Below, in pieces: positions 32,581 through 41,781 of a stretch of DNA of 44,037 nt (positions are counted from its first letter, which is position 1; every line of letters starts with the position of its first letter). A program made the translations under genes and the position numbers. The notes beneath the pieces are model-generated. The model searched no databases and had not been told where the DNA came from. It saw only the letters and a program-made list of their open reading frames with translations. This DNA comes from Shewanella decolorationis S12 (GTDB lineage: Bacteria; Pseudomonadota; Gammaproteobacteria; Enterobacterales; Shewanellaceae): NCBI RefSeq assembly GCF_000485795.1, contig NZ_AXZL01000024.1, positions 1 through 44,037 of the forward strand, read 5' to 3'.

Positions 32581-35500
32581 ATGTCAATCATCAGCACCTC
32601 AGTTAAACGGCCAGTCACGGTATGGATGTTCATGCTGGCCATTATGTTATTCGGTATGGTGGGGTTTTCGCGCTTAGCGGTAAAACTCCTACCCGATTTA
32701 AGCTACCCCACCTTAACCATTCGAACCATGTACGATGGTGCGGCGCCCGTTGAAGTAGAACAACTGGTCTCAAAACCCATTGAAGAAGCCGTCGGCGTGG
32801 TGAAAGGCTTACGTAAGATAAGCTCAATCTCCCGCTCTGGCATGTCCGATGTGGTGCTCGAGTTTGAATGGGGCACCACTATGGATATGGCGAGCCTCGA
32901 TGTGCGTGAAAAACTCGACACTATCGCCCTACCACTGGATGTTAAAAAGCCATTATTGCTGCGCTTTAACCCCAATCTTGACCCTATCATGCGTCTCGCG
33001 CTATCGGTGCCTAATGCGTCTGAGGCTGAACTCAAGCAGATGCGCACCTACGCCGAGGAAGAGCTTAAACGACGTTTAGAAGCCCTCTCTGGTGTGGCCG
33101 CGGTGCGTTTATCCGGTGGTTTAGAGCAGGAAGTGCATATTCAGCTCAATCAGGAAAAGTTATCCCAGCTCAATTTGAATGCCGATGACATTAAACGCCG
33201 CATCAACGAGGAAAACATCAACTTATCTGCGGGTAAAGTGATCCAAGGCGACCGCGAATATCTAGTGCGTACCCTTAACCAATTCAATTCATTGGAAGAA
33301 CTGGGACAAGTGATCGTCTATCGCGACGCACAGAACTTAGTACGTCTATTTGAAGTCGCCAGCATTACCGATGCCTTTAAAGAGCGCAGCGACATCACTC
33401 GTATCGGCAGCCAAGAGTCGATTGAACTGGCTATCTATAAGGAAGGTGATGCCAACACGGTCGCGGTGGCTAAAAAGCTGCGCGATGAGCTAGTCAAAAT
33501 CAACCAAGATCCTAAGCAAAACAAACTGGAAGTGATTTACGATCAGTCCGAGTTTATTGAGAGTGCCGTTAGCGAAGTCACCTCGTCCGCGTTGATGGGC
33601 AGTATTTTGTCTATGCTGGTGATTTACCTGTTCCTGCGCAATATTATCCCGACGCTGATTATCTCTATCTCGATCCCCTTCTCGGTGATTGCCACCTTTA
33701 ACATGATGTACTTTGCCGATATCAGCTTGAACATCATGTCATTAGGCGGTATTGCGCTCGCCATTGGGCTCTTGGTTGACAACGCCATTGTGGTACTGGA
33801 GAACATCGACCGCTGCCGCAGCGAAGGCATGAGCAAGTTAGATGCGGCAGTGACTGGGACCAAAGAAGTGGCGGGCGCGATTTTCGCCTCCACCCTAACC
33901 ACACTCGCGGTGTTTGTCCCCTTGGTTTTTGTCGATGGAATTGCCGGTGCCCTGTTCTCGGATCAAGCCCTCACAGTGACCTTTGCCCTGCTCGCATCAC
34001 TCCTAGTGGCTTTAACTTCGATTCCAATGCTAGCCTCCCGCGAAGGCTTTACAGCACTGCCAGAACTCATCAAGAAAACCCCGAAGGAGAAACCGACTAC
34101 TAAGCTAGGTAAGTTAAAACACTATAGCGCGACGGTATTTTCCTTCCCGATTGTGTTGCTCTTTAGCTACTTACCGAGTGCATTGCTGACTTTAGCGTTA
34201 GTCATTGGCCGCTTCTTCTCTTGGCTACTCGGGTTAGTGATGCGCCCACTAAGCAGTGGTTTTAACTTTGTTTACCACGCTATCGAGTCGGTTTATCACA
34301 AACTGCTGGCGATGGCGCTACGTAAACAAGTCGCCACCTTGTTGCTGACCATTGGGATCACAGGCGCCTGTATCAGCCTGCTCCCCCGTCTTGGCATGGA
34401 ACTCATCCCACCGATGAATCAAGGGGAGTTTTATGTGGAGATCCTGCTGCCTCCTGGCACGGCGGTCGGTGAAACCGATAAAGTGCTGCAACAACTCGCG
34501 ATGTCGATTAAAGACAGGCCGGAAGTCAAACATGCCTACAGCCAAGCGGGCAGCGGCGGCCTAATGACCTCTGATACCGCCCGTGGCGGCGAAAACTGGG
34601 GGCGTTTACAGGTCGTTCTGAACGATCACACGGCTTATCACCAAGTAACGCAAGTGCTGCGAGACACCGCACGCCGCATCCCTGAGCTGGAAGCCAAAAT
34701 CGAGCAACCTGAACTCTTCAGCTTTAAAACCCCATTGGAGATTGAGCTAACAGGTTACGATTTACACTTGCTCAAACGCAGTGCCGATAATCTGGTTAAG
34801 GCGCTTTCCGCCTCCGAGCGATTCGCTGATGTGAATACTAGCCTGCGTGATGGTCAACCAGAACTCAGCATTCGCTTCGACCATGCTCGCTTAGCCGCCT
34901 TAGGTATGGATGCACCCACGGTCGCCAATCGCATCGCCCAGCGCGTCGGTGGCACGGTCGCCAGCCAATACACAGTTCGTGACCGCAAGATTGATATACT
35001 CGTTCGGAGTGAACTGGATGAGCGGGATCAAATCAGTGATATTGATACTTTAATCATCAACCCTGATAGCTCCCAACCCATAGCCCTGAGCGCAGTGGCC
35101 GAAGTGTCATTGCAACTAGGCCCATCGGCAATTAACCGCATCAGCCAACAACGTGTGGCCTTAGTATCGGCCAACCTTGCCTATGGCGACTTAAGTGACG
35201 CAGTAGCCGAAGCGCAGCAAATTTTGTCGGCACAAGTGTTGCCCGCCTCGGTTCAAGCGCGCTTTGGTGGGCAAAATGAGGAAATGGAGCATTCATTCCA
35301 ATCACTGAAGATTGCATTAATCCTGGCAGTTTTCCTGGTGTACTTAGTGATGGCGAGTCAGTTCGAATCGCTGCTGCATCCGCTGCTGATCTTATTCGCT
35401 GTGCCGATGGCGCTGGCAGGTAGCGTGCTGGGGCTCTATATCACCCAAACCCATTTGAGTGTGGTGGTGTTTATCGGCCTTATCATGCTCGCGGGGATTG

Positions 35501-35844
35501 TGGTTAACAACGCCATCGTACTCGTCGATAGGATTAATCAGCTGCGCACCGAAGGCGTGGACAAGCTTGAGGCCATTAAGGTCGCGGCCAAATCCCGTCT
35601 GCGCCCGATTATGATGACCACCCTAACCACCACATTAGGTTTACTGCCTATGGCCTTAGGTTTAGGCGATGGCTCAGAGGTTCGCGCACCGATGGCGATT
35701 ACCGTGATCTTTGGTCTGAGCCTCTCAACCCTATTAACCCTGATTGTGATTCCTGTGCTCTATGCCCTGTTTGACCGTAAAGAGTTTACGCATACCGCCA
35801 CAGAGCAAGACAACACGGCAGAAACTGCGGAGGCTCGCCTATGA
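32581..35844 (+). CDS. RND efflux permease 1 (HAE1/AcrB-like)
   Basis: This 1087-residue inner-membrane proton-driven exporter has 12 expected spans and two large periplasmic porter loops. TM4 carries D400 in GLLVDNAIVVLENI. The equivalent of AcrB Lys940 in TM10 is N976 in GIVVNNAIVLVD, so the classic proton-relay lysine is missing. Between TM6 and TM7 there is an insertion (about residues 500-560) with extra hydrophobic stretches (FSFPIVLLFSYLPSALL, LLGLVMRPL), which is not present in permease 2 and makes this protein about 70 residues longer. GGAG precedes the ATG. The end overlaps permease 2 by four bases (ATGA). The substrate range is unknown. Confidence 0.93.
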   Translation: MSIISTSVKRPVTVWMFMLAIMLFGMVGFSRLAVKLLPDLSYPTLTIRTMYDGAAPVEVEQLVSKPIEEAVGVVKGLRKISSISRSGMSDVVLEFEWGTTMDMASLDVREKLDTIALPLDVKKPLLLRFNPNLDPIMRLALSVPNASEAELKQMRTYAEEELKRRLEALSGVAAVRLSGGLEQEVHIQLNQEKLSQLNLNADDIKRRINEENINLSAGKVIQGDREYLVRTLNQFNSLEELGQVIVYRDAQNLVRLFEVASITDAFKERSDITRIGSQESIELAIYKEGDANTVAVAKKLRDELVKINQDPKQNKLEVIYDQSEFIESAVSEVTSSALMGSILSMLVIYLFLRNIIPTLIISISIPFSVIATFNMMYFADISLNIMSLGGIALAIGLLVDNAIVVLENIDRCRSEGMSKLDAAVTGTKEVAGAIFASTLTTLAVFVPLVFVDGIAGALFSDQALTVTFALLASLLVALTSIPMLASREGFTALPELIKKTPKEKPTTKLGKLKHYSATVFSFPIVLLFSYLPSALLTLALVIGRFFSWLLGLVMRPLSSGFNFVYHAIESVYHKLLAMALRKQVATLLLTIGITGACISLLPRLGMELIPPMNQGEFYVEILLPPGTAVGETDKVLQQLAMSIKDRPEVKHAYSQAGSGGLMTSDTARGGENWGRLQVVLNDHTAYHQVTQVLRDTARRIPELEAKIEQPELFSFKTPLEIELTGYDLHLLKRSADNLVKALSASERFADVNTSLRDGQPELSIRFDHARLAALGMDAPTVANRIAQRVGGTVASQYTVRDRKIDILVRSELDERDQISDIDTLIINPDSSQPIALSAVAEVSLQLGPSAINRISQQRVALVSANLAYGDLSDAVAEAQQILSAQVLPASVQARFGGQNEEMEHSFQSLKIALILAVFLVYLVMASQFESLLHPLLILFAVPMALAGSVLGLYITQTHLSVVVFIGLIMLAGIVVNNAIVLVDRINQLRTEGVDKLEAIKVAAKSRLRPIMMTTLTTTLGLLPMALGLGDGSEVRAPMAITVIFGLSLSTLLTLIVIPVLYALFDRKEFTHTATEQDNTAETAEARL

Positions 35845-38800
35845 ACCTCACCCGTTTAGCGATAAAACGCCCAGTCACCACCAGCATGTTTTTCTTTGCT
35901 ATCTTGCTGTTTGGTTTGGCTTCTAGTCGCCTATTGCCGCTCGAAATGTTCCCCGGCATCGATATTCCACAAATTGTGGTGCAAGTACCTTACAAAGGCT
36001 CAACCCCTGCGGAAGTTGAGCGCGATATCACTAAGGTGCTCGAAGAGTCACTCGCCACTATGGGCGGTATTGATGAGCTGGAATCCGAATCCTCCCAAGA
36101 GGGTTCGGAAATCGAAATCAATATGAAATGGGGTGAGAACGTCGCAACTAAAAGCTTAGAAGCGCGGGAAAAAATCGATGCGGTGCGGCATTTATTGCCC
36201 AAGGATGTTGAGCGGGTGTTTATCCGCCAATTTTCTACGGCCGATATGCCGGTATTGACCATACGTATTTCAAGCGACCGCGAACTCTCTGGCGCATTCG
36301 ATTTGCTCGATAAGCAATTAAAGCGGCCATTGGAGCGCGTCGAAGGCGTCTCTAAGGTGAGCCTCTATGGCGTTGAGCAAAAGCAGATTGAAGTGCGTAT
36401 TAATGCCAACCGCCTCGCCGCCAGTGGCTATTCGGCAACCGAGTTACAGACACGTCTTAGCCGCGAAAACTTTGTGTTGAGTGCTGGCACTTTGCGGGAA
36501 AGTAATCTGGTTTATCAGGTGTCTCCTAAGGGCGAGTTTCGCAATCTAGAAGACATTAAAGCCCTAGTGCTATTGCCAGGACTGACCTTGGGTGACGTTG
36601 CTGATGTGCAATTTGCGCTACCTGAGCGGACCGAAGGCCGTCATTTAGATAAGCATTACGCCGTGGGTCTGGATGTGTTTAAAGAATCCGGCGCCAACTT
36701 AGTGGAAGTGTCTGACCGGGTATTAAAGGTGATTGAGTTTGCCAAGCAAGATCAACAATTCCAAGGTATTCGCTTGTTTATCATGGAAGATCAAGCCTCT
36801 GGCGTAAAATCTTCCCTCTCGGATCTGCTGCTGTCGGGATTAATCGGCGCCTTGCTGTCTTTTATCGTGCTGTATTTATTCCTGAGAAATTTCAAGATGA
36901 CCATGATTGTAGTGTCATCAGTACCGATTTCGATTGGTATGACACTGGCCGCCATGTATCTACTGGGTTACAGCTTAAACATTTTGTCGATGATGGGGTT
37001 GTTATTGGCGGTCGGTATGCTTATCGATAATGCGGTCGTGGTGACAGAAAGTGTGCTACAGGAAAAGCAAGGCCAAACAATACAGAACGCTCAAGACAGT
37101 GAAAACGCAGTGATGGTAGGGGTCGATAAGGTCAGTCTTGCCGTACTTGCGGGCACTATGACCACAGCTATCGTATTTTTACCCAATATTTTTGGCGTAA
37201 AAGTCCAACTAACTATTTTCCTTGAGCATGTGGCGATTGCGATTTGTATTTCGCTGGCGGCCTCGCTGTTAGTGGCTAAAACATTAATTCCATTGATGTT
37301 GACTAAGTTCCACTTCGATATCACGCCAGAGAAAGCGCCAGGTAAGTTACAAAACTTCTACAATCGTAGCCTCAACTGGGTGCTGCTGCGTCCTTGGCGT
37401 TCAGGCCTGATTTCGGTGGCGATTTTAGTATCCACCGCCCTGCCGCTGTTAATGGTTAAACAGGATCAGGAGGACAGCCAAAGTAAGGAGCGCATTTACG
37501 TCAACTACCAAGTGGAAGGTAGGCATAATCTTAATGTGACCGAGGCAATGGTGAGCCAAATGGAAGAGTATCTTTATAATAATAAAGAGGAATTCCATAT
37601 CGACTCAGTGTATAGCTACTATGCGCCAGACGACGCTTCATCCGTGATTTTGCTGAAAAAAGACTTGCCAATACCACTGGATGAATTAAAGCAAAAAATT
37701 CGCAATGGCTTTCCTAAGTACTCCATCGCCAAACCCCAATTCGGCTGGGGCAATGATAACTCGGGCGTTCGCGTCACACTGACTGGTCGTTCCACCTCTG
37801 AACTTATCCATTTGAGTGAGCAAGTATTACCCTTACTCTCCAATATTAAGGGTCTAGTGGATGTGCGCTCCGAAGTGAACGGCGCACAGCAGGAAGTAGT
37901 GATCCGCATAAATCGTCAGATGGCGGCACGACTGGATTTAAAACTCAACGAAGTGGCTTCTAGCATCTCAATGGCCCTGCGCGGCTCACCGCTACGCTCA
38001 TTTAGGCACGATCCCAATGGGGAACTGCGTATCGAAATGGCCTATGAGAAGGAATGGCAAAAATCCCTCGAGAAGCTAAAACAACTGCCGATCGTGCGTA
38101 TCGACCAACGTCTGTATACCCTTGATAACCTTGCCAGTACCGAGATCCAACCTAGATTCGATACCATCAAGCACTACAATCGCCAAACCTCGCTTTCTAT
38201 TGGGGCGAACTTAGATAACCTCACCACAGAGGAAGCCCAAACGAAGATCAAACAGGTGATGGAAAATGTGCGCTTCCCGAATGGTTATAACTATTCGTTG
38301 CGCGGTGGGTTTGAGCGTCAGGATGAAGATCAGAGCGTGATGGCCATTAATATGCTGCTTGCTATCGCCATGATTTACATCGTAATGGCGGCGCTGTTTG
38401 AATCCTTGCTATTACCGACGGCAATTATCACCTCGATTCTGTTCTCGATCACTGGCGTCTTTTGGGCATTGCTGCTCACAGGCACGCCAATATCAGTCAT
38501 GGCTATGATAGGGATCTTGATTTTAATGGGGATTGTGGTGAATAACGGCATCGTATTGGTCGACCAAATCAACCAGATGACACCGGATCTCGATAAGCTA
38601 TCGGACACCATACGCGAAGTCTGTATTACCCGTCTGCGCCCGGTACTGATGACAGTGGGAACAACCGTACTAGGCCTAGTGCCACTGGCAATGGGCGATA
38701 CACAAATCGGCGGCGGTGGCCCACCGTACTCGCCAATGGCCATCGCGATTATCGGCGGTTTGTCGTTCTCAACGGTGACAAGTCTGTATTTGGTGCCCTT

Positions 38801-38900
38801 GTGTTACCAACTGCTCTACAGAATGCGTTATCGCGCCGCGGTGCGACTGGGTGAATCAAACCGCATAGCCCAAAAACTTCTACCTTGGACGGTTAGTTAA
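35841..38900 (+). CDS. RND efflux permease 2 (HAE1/AcrB-like)
   Basis: This 1019-residue second RND permease overlaps the first by four bases, so the two are translationally coupled and may form a mixed trimer, as MdtB and MdtC do. D396 lies in MLIDNAVVVTES of TM4, but the TM10 lysine position is N901 in GIVVNNGIVLVD, as in permease 1. The porter domains contain the usual conserved segments (PAEVERDITKVLEESLATMGGI, RPLERVEGVSKVSLYG). No outer-membrane factor gene follows, so a TolC-like channel must come from elsewhere. A strong terminator ends the operon. Confidence 0.93.
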   Translation: MNLTRLAIKRPVTTSMFFFAILLFGLASSRLLPLEMFPGIDIPQIVVQVPYKGSTPAEVERDITKVLEESLATMGGIDELESESSQEGSEIEINMKWGENVATKSLEAREKIDAVRHLLPKDVERVFIRQFSTADMPVLTIRISSDRELSGAFDLLDKQLKRPLERVEGVSKVSLYGVEQKQIEVRINANRLAASGYSATELQTRLSRENFVLSAGTLRESNLVYQVSPKGEFRNLEDIKALVLLPGLTLGDVADVQFALPERTEGRHLDKHYAVGLDVFKESGANLVEVSDRVLKVIEFAKQDQQFQGIRLFIMEDQASGVKSSLSDLLLSGLIGALLSFIVLYLFLRNFKMTMIVVSSVPISIGMTLAAMYLLGYSLNILSMMGLLLAVGMLIDNAVVVTESVLQEKQGQTIQNAQDSENAVMVGVDKVSLAVLAGTMTTAIVFLPNIFGVKVQLTIFLEHVAIAICISLAASLLVAKTLIPLMLTKFHFDITPEKAPGKLQNFYNRSLNWVLLRPWRSGLISVAILVSTALPLLMVKQDQEDSQSKERIYVNYQVEGRHNLNVTEAMVSQMEEYLYNNKEEFHIDSVYSYYAPDDASSVILLKKDLPIPLDELKQKIRNGFPKYSIAKPQFGWGNDNSGVRVTLTGRSTSELIHLSEQVLPLLSNIKGLVDVRSEVNGAQQEVVIRINRQMAARLDLKLNEVASSISMALRGSPLRSFRHDPNGELRIEMAYEKEWQKSLEKLKQLPIVRIDQRLYTLDNLASTEIQPRFDTIKHYNRQTSLSIGANLDNLTTEEAQTKIKQVMENVRFPNGYNYSLRGGFERQDEDQSVMAINMLLAIAMIYIVMAALFESLLLPTAIITSILFSITGVFWALLLTGTPISVMAMIGILILMGIVVNNGIVLVDQINQMTPDLDKLSDTIREVCITRLRPVLMTVGTTVLGLVPLAMGDTQIGGGGPPYSPMAIAIIGGLSFSTVTSLYLVPLCYQLLYRMRYRAAVRLGESNRIAQKLLPWTVS

Positions 38901-38940
38901 TTGATGTCTGCGATATAAGTTCGCATTCCACTTGAAAGAT

Positions 38941-38980
38941 AATAGGCTGGCTTGCATCAAAACAAGCCAGCCTATTTTTT
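38941..38980 (+). terminator. Strong intrinsic terminator of the RND operon
   Basis: A perfect 14-bp stem, AATAGGCTGGCTTG with CAAGCCAGCCTATT, has an 8-nt loop and is followed by TTTT. Confidence 0.93.
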
Positions 38981-38987
38981 AAGCAGC

Positions 38988-39090
38988 ACTTAGTCAATAG
39001 CGTTAACCAATTGGGTTAATCAGTAGACTAAATCAATGGGCTAAATCAATCGACTAAATCAATGGACTTAGTCAATTGAGTTAATTAATA
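38988..39090. repeat. Degenerate 12-13-bp tandem repeat
   Basis: About eight imperfect units occur, best at 39026-39064 where GACTAAATCAATG, GCTAAATCAATC and GACTAAATCAATG follow one another. More diverged units (GACTTAGTCAATT, GAGTTAATTAATA, GGTTAATCAGTA) lie on both sides. The array begins just after the RND terminator and runs into the yqfB stop codon, encoding its last codons. Confidence 0.75.
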
Positions 39091-39428
39091 GAGTGCGCCC
39101 TTGTATTCACAACACAAAAGCGAATTTGAAATAGCTGCTCAAGGCCAGGATAAATCTCTTGGATCACTCGGCGCAGCTCAGGCAGCGTCATATTCTCCTG
39201 GGCAGCATGTTGCTCTGTCAGCGCCGAAAACAATACAGGCACAACCTCAATCACCTTGATATCACAAAACCAACGGTCAGCTTCGAAGGTCGATACCGGT
39301 AAAATTTGCCCGGCAAATACATGGGACTCGGCTTCATCCCTTAAGGTAATGGTCTTAGCCCCTGATAAAATATCCTGCTCGAAACGCTCAAAGAAAGTGA
39401 TCTTAGTTAACAAATGACCTCCGCCCAT
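39081..39428 (-). CDS. yqfB: N4-acetylcytidine amidohydrolase (ASCH domain, YqfB)
   Basis: This protein of up to 115 residues closely follows E. coli YqfB: ITFFERFEQDILSGAKTITLRDEAESHVFAGQ, then LTEQHAAQENMTLPELRRVI and IYPG. It contains the ASCH fold with the conserved Lys (GAKT) and the Glu in DEAESH thought to be catalytic for hydrolysis of N4-acetylcytidine to cytidine. The start is uncertain. The ATG at 39428 gives MGGGHLLTK but has no ribosome-binding site, while a TTG at 39413 (MLTKITFF) is preceded by GGAGG with a tight 4-base gap. The tail (NTRAHSIN) is about ten residues longer than E. coli and is encoded partly by the tandem repeat. Confidence 0.88.
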   Translation of the reverse strand: MGGGHLLTKITFFERFEQDILSGAKTITLRDEAESHVFAGQILPVSTFEADRWFCDIKVIEVVPVLFSALTEQHAAQENMTLPELRRVIQEIYPGLEQLFQIRFCVVNTRAHSIN

Positions 39429-39682
39429 TGCTTTTTTAAAGTATTACAAATTGATGACTATCAATATGTTAAATAGGTAATTCGCGCTAATCTTGACATA
39501 AATAAAGTGCATTAGCCGTAAAAAACGCCATATTCTAGCACAGCCTTGATCTCGCTCTAGATACAACTTCGACTGCGCCTTAACAGCAAAACATGGAGAG
39601 ATTGGCAATATTCAGTTAGAATCCAGCTTTAATTGAGCCACTGGACTCAGCCTGCATAGGCAAAAACCGAATTAGAGATGTT

Positions 39683-39916
39683 ATGAACAAGAAGCAAAAG
39701 ATCGTTAAGAAGATGGCTAAGCGCGAAAAAGCCAAACAGAACAAAATCGAGAAGCCCAAGGTAGGTGCAAAGCCGCGTTATATTTCTAAAGCGGAGCGCG
39801 CACGTCTTGAAGCCGAAACGCCAGAAGCCGTAGCCCTAGAAACTCTATTCCCTGAAGCGGCAGAAGACATTGCAGGTGTCGACGCTTCTAGCGCGGAAGA
39901 TAAGGCGGCAAGTTAA
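39683..39916 (+). CDS. DUF2986-like small basic protein
   Basis: This 77-residue protein has an extremely Lys/Arg-rich N-terminus (NKKQKIVKKMAKREKAKQNK), the conserved GAKPRYISKAERARLEAE segment, and an Ala/Glu-rich acidic tail. The PRYISKAERA segment marks the DUF2986 family of Vibrio and Shewanella, from memory. No signal or membrane span is visible. The charge pattern (basic head, acidic tail) suggests nucleic-acid or ribosome contact, but the function is unknown. The gene is monocistronic and followed by a GNRA-loop terminator. Confidence 0.72.
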   Translation: MNKKQKIVKKMAKREKAKQNKIEKPKVGAKPRYISKAERARLEAETPEAVALETLFPEAAEDIAGVDASSAEDKAAS

Positions 39917-39990
39917 GCCTCTTTGTGTCGTGACTCTCATGATGCTCGCACTCGCATAAAACGCTCTCGCGCTAATGCGAATATGCCAAA

Positions 39991-40024
39991 CATAAAGGCC
40001 ACTGAAAAGTGGCCTTTATGTTTT
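39991..40024. terminator. Bidirectional terminator after the DUF2986 gene
   Basis: A perfect 13-bp stem, CATAAAGGCCACT with AGTGGCCTTTATG, encloses a GAAA tetraloop and is followed by TTTT. It also lies downstream of the MATE gene on the minus strand. Confidence 0.92.
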
Positions 40025-40069
40025 ATCAATTTTTATCTCTTTAAATTACCAGGATGGTTATCTAAGGCG

Positions 40070-41632
40070 CTACGGCGTATTCGGTTTTGCTTTATCAAAA
40101 TCCACTGCGTTAGCGGCCGCCTCGCATTCCTGCTCTTCGGTCAATTGGCCCATTTGCACATGGGAGGATGAAAACGGACTCGTAGATGAGGGCAGATTTT
40201 GGCCAACACAATTGGCAATTTCTTCCTCATCTCCCGCGAGTAGCTGCTGGCACTTATTCTGCGCCTCTTCGGTATCGCTCACGACAGGCTGTGCTGCGCT
40301 CGCGCAGCTTGCCAGTGCGACCTTATCGACTAAGCGGTAGGCCACCCACACGCCCATGATCCCAAAAAGAATCGAGCCTAATACTTGGCCGATTAACACA
40401 CCGTATACCCCGCCCCACTGCGCGCCGAAATACACAAATGGCACAGTACCTAACGTCGCTTTACCCACGTTGAACAGAGTGGAATATTTAGCTTTGCCTA
40501 GATTATTAAACGAAGCATTGGCCACAAATAAAATGCCGGAGAAAGTAAAAAACACCGCGATATAGCTACAGAAAAACTCGATAAGCGCCGCGCTATCGCC
40601 TTTCATATCGAACAGGCTCACCACCTGCGATTTGAGCAAGAACAGCAATAGCGACATCACCACCACATACAAGGTACAAAATTGAATCGCCTTGGTTAAA
40701 CTCTCACGCACCCGGTCGAATCTGCCCGCCCCAAAGTTTTGTCCAACAATCGGCCCAATGGCACCGGATAACGCAAAAATCATCCCAAAGGTGACTGGGA
40801 TTAACCTGCCAAGCACCGCCCAACCGGCAACATAGGCATCACCAAAATCGGCAATGGCGCGGGTCACAAACGCGTTACCAATAGGTGTAGCGATATTCGT
40901 CAGCATGGCAGGCCCGGCAATGGCGAAAATCGGTTTGAGATCGGCAACAAAATAGCTGAAGTTAAACTTACCCAGCAGTTGATGTTTGACCACTACGCCG
41001 CGCCCTGCAATGATAAAGACCGCGATACGGGCAAGCACCGACGCCAGTGCCGCGCCTTCAATCCCCATGGCAAACAGAAAAATAAAAATCGGATCCAGTA
41101 CCGCATTAACACCGCCGCCCGCTAAGGTCGACATCATCGACAGCTTGGCATCCCCAACGGCACGCAGCGCACCGCCAAGGGCCATCGCAAGGCAAATAAA
41201 GGGTAAAGAAGGCACCAAAATGTACAAATAACTCTCGGCAAGTTCCGCGGTATGGCCGCGCGCCCCCACCAAAGTCACTAATTCGGGGATAAAGCAGGTC
41301 ACCACCACACTCACGAAAAGGCTGATTAAGGTGGTCACCGCCGCACTATTGAGCAATAGACGCTTAGCCAGCTCCACATCCTTTGCGCCAATCGAGCGGG
41401 AAACTAACGCGCCGAGGGCAATCGACAGGCCGATACCGATAGAAGTGGTAAAAAACGAAATACTGCCCGCATAGCCCACCGCCGCGGCCAACTCATGTTC
41501 ACCAAGTAAACTTAAGAAGAAAATATCGAGCAAATCGACCACAAATAAGGCAGAAATCCCCACGGCGGCGGTCGAACTCATCACGAGGATATGACGAAGA
41601 ATCGAACCTTCAACAAATTTGGCTTGGGTCAT
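40070..41632 (-). CDS. MATE family efflux transporter with extended C-terminal tail
   Basis: This 520-residue multidrug/toxin extrusion (DinF/NorM superfamily) exporter uses Na+ or H+ gradients. About 12 hydrophobic segments fill residues 10-435, with MATE-like ISALFVVDLLDIFFLSLLGEHELAAAVGYAG at the start and NFGAGRFDRVRE in the middle. Residues about 439-520 are unlike a normal MATE end. They are polar, Glu/Ser-rich, and contain four cysteines (443, 461, 475, 503). Usual MATE length is about 450, so the tail adds roughly 80 residues. The frame is continuous and followed by a terminator, so this is not a simple read-through. Substrates are unknown. Confidence 0.88.
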   Translation of the reverse strand: MTQAKFVEGSILRHILVMSSTAAVGISALFVVDLLDIFFLSLLGEHELAAAVGYAGSISFFTTSIGIGLSIALGALVSRSIGAKDVELAKRLLLNSAAVTTLISLFVSVVVTCFIPELVTLVGARGHTAELAESYLYILVPSLPFICLAMALGGALRAVGDAKLSMMSTLAGGGVNAVLDPIFIFLFAMGIEGAALASVLARIAVFIIAGRGVVVKHQLLGKFNFSYFVADLKPIFAIAGPAMLTNIATPIGNAFVTRAIADFGDAYVAGWAVLGRLIPVTFGMIFALSGAIGPIVGQNFGAGRFDRVRESLTKAIQFCTLYVVVMSLLLFLLKSQVVSLFDMKGDSAALIEFFCSYIAVFFTFSGILFVANASFNNLGKAKYSTLFNVGKATLGTVPFVYFGAQWGGVYGVLIGQVLGSILFGIMGVWVAYRLVDKVALASCASAAQPVVSDTEEAQNKCQQLLAGDEEEIANCVGQNLPSSTSPFSSSHVQMGQLTEEQECEAAANAVDFDKAKPNTP

Positions 41633-41781
41633 GGGGTTGTTTTACCTTGATCTATTGGATGGACTGACATCGAATCCAGTCTGCGGCTCTCGCCACTTAA
41701 GCAGTCTCTTGAGTAGGTAAGCCTACCATGAGGCTGCGCACATAATAAATCATTTAAACGATTTGGTTTGTTACGAATAAC

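Noticed and set aside
39010..39090. CRISPR-like array near yqfB
   Set aside because: Units are 12-13 bases, directly adjacent and degenerate, with no spacers and no cas genes.
40070..40320. Frameshift or read-through explaining the long MATE tail
   Set aside because: The reading frame is continuous with normal codon use and a terminator follows; no alternative stop in the expected place with an overlapping frame was seen.
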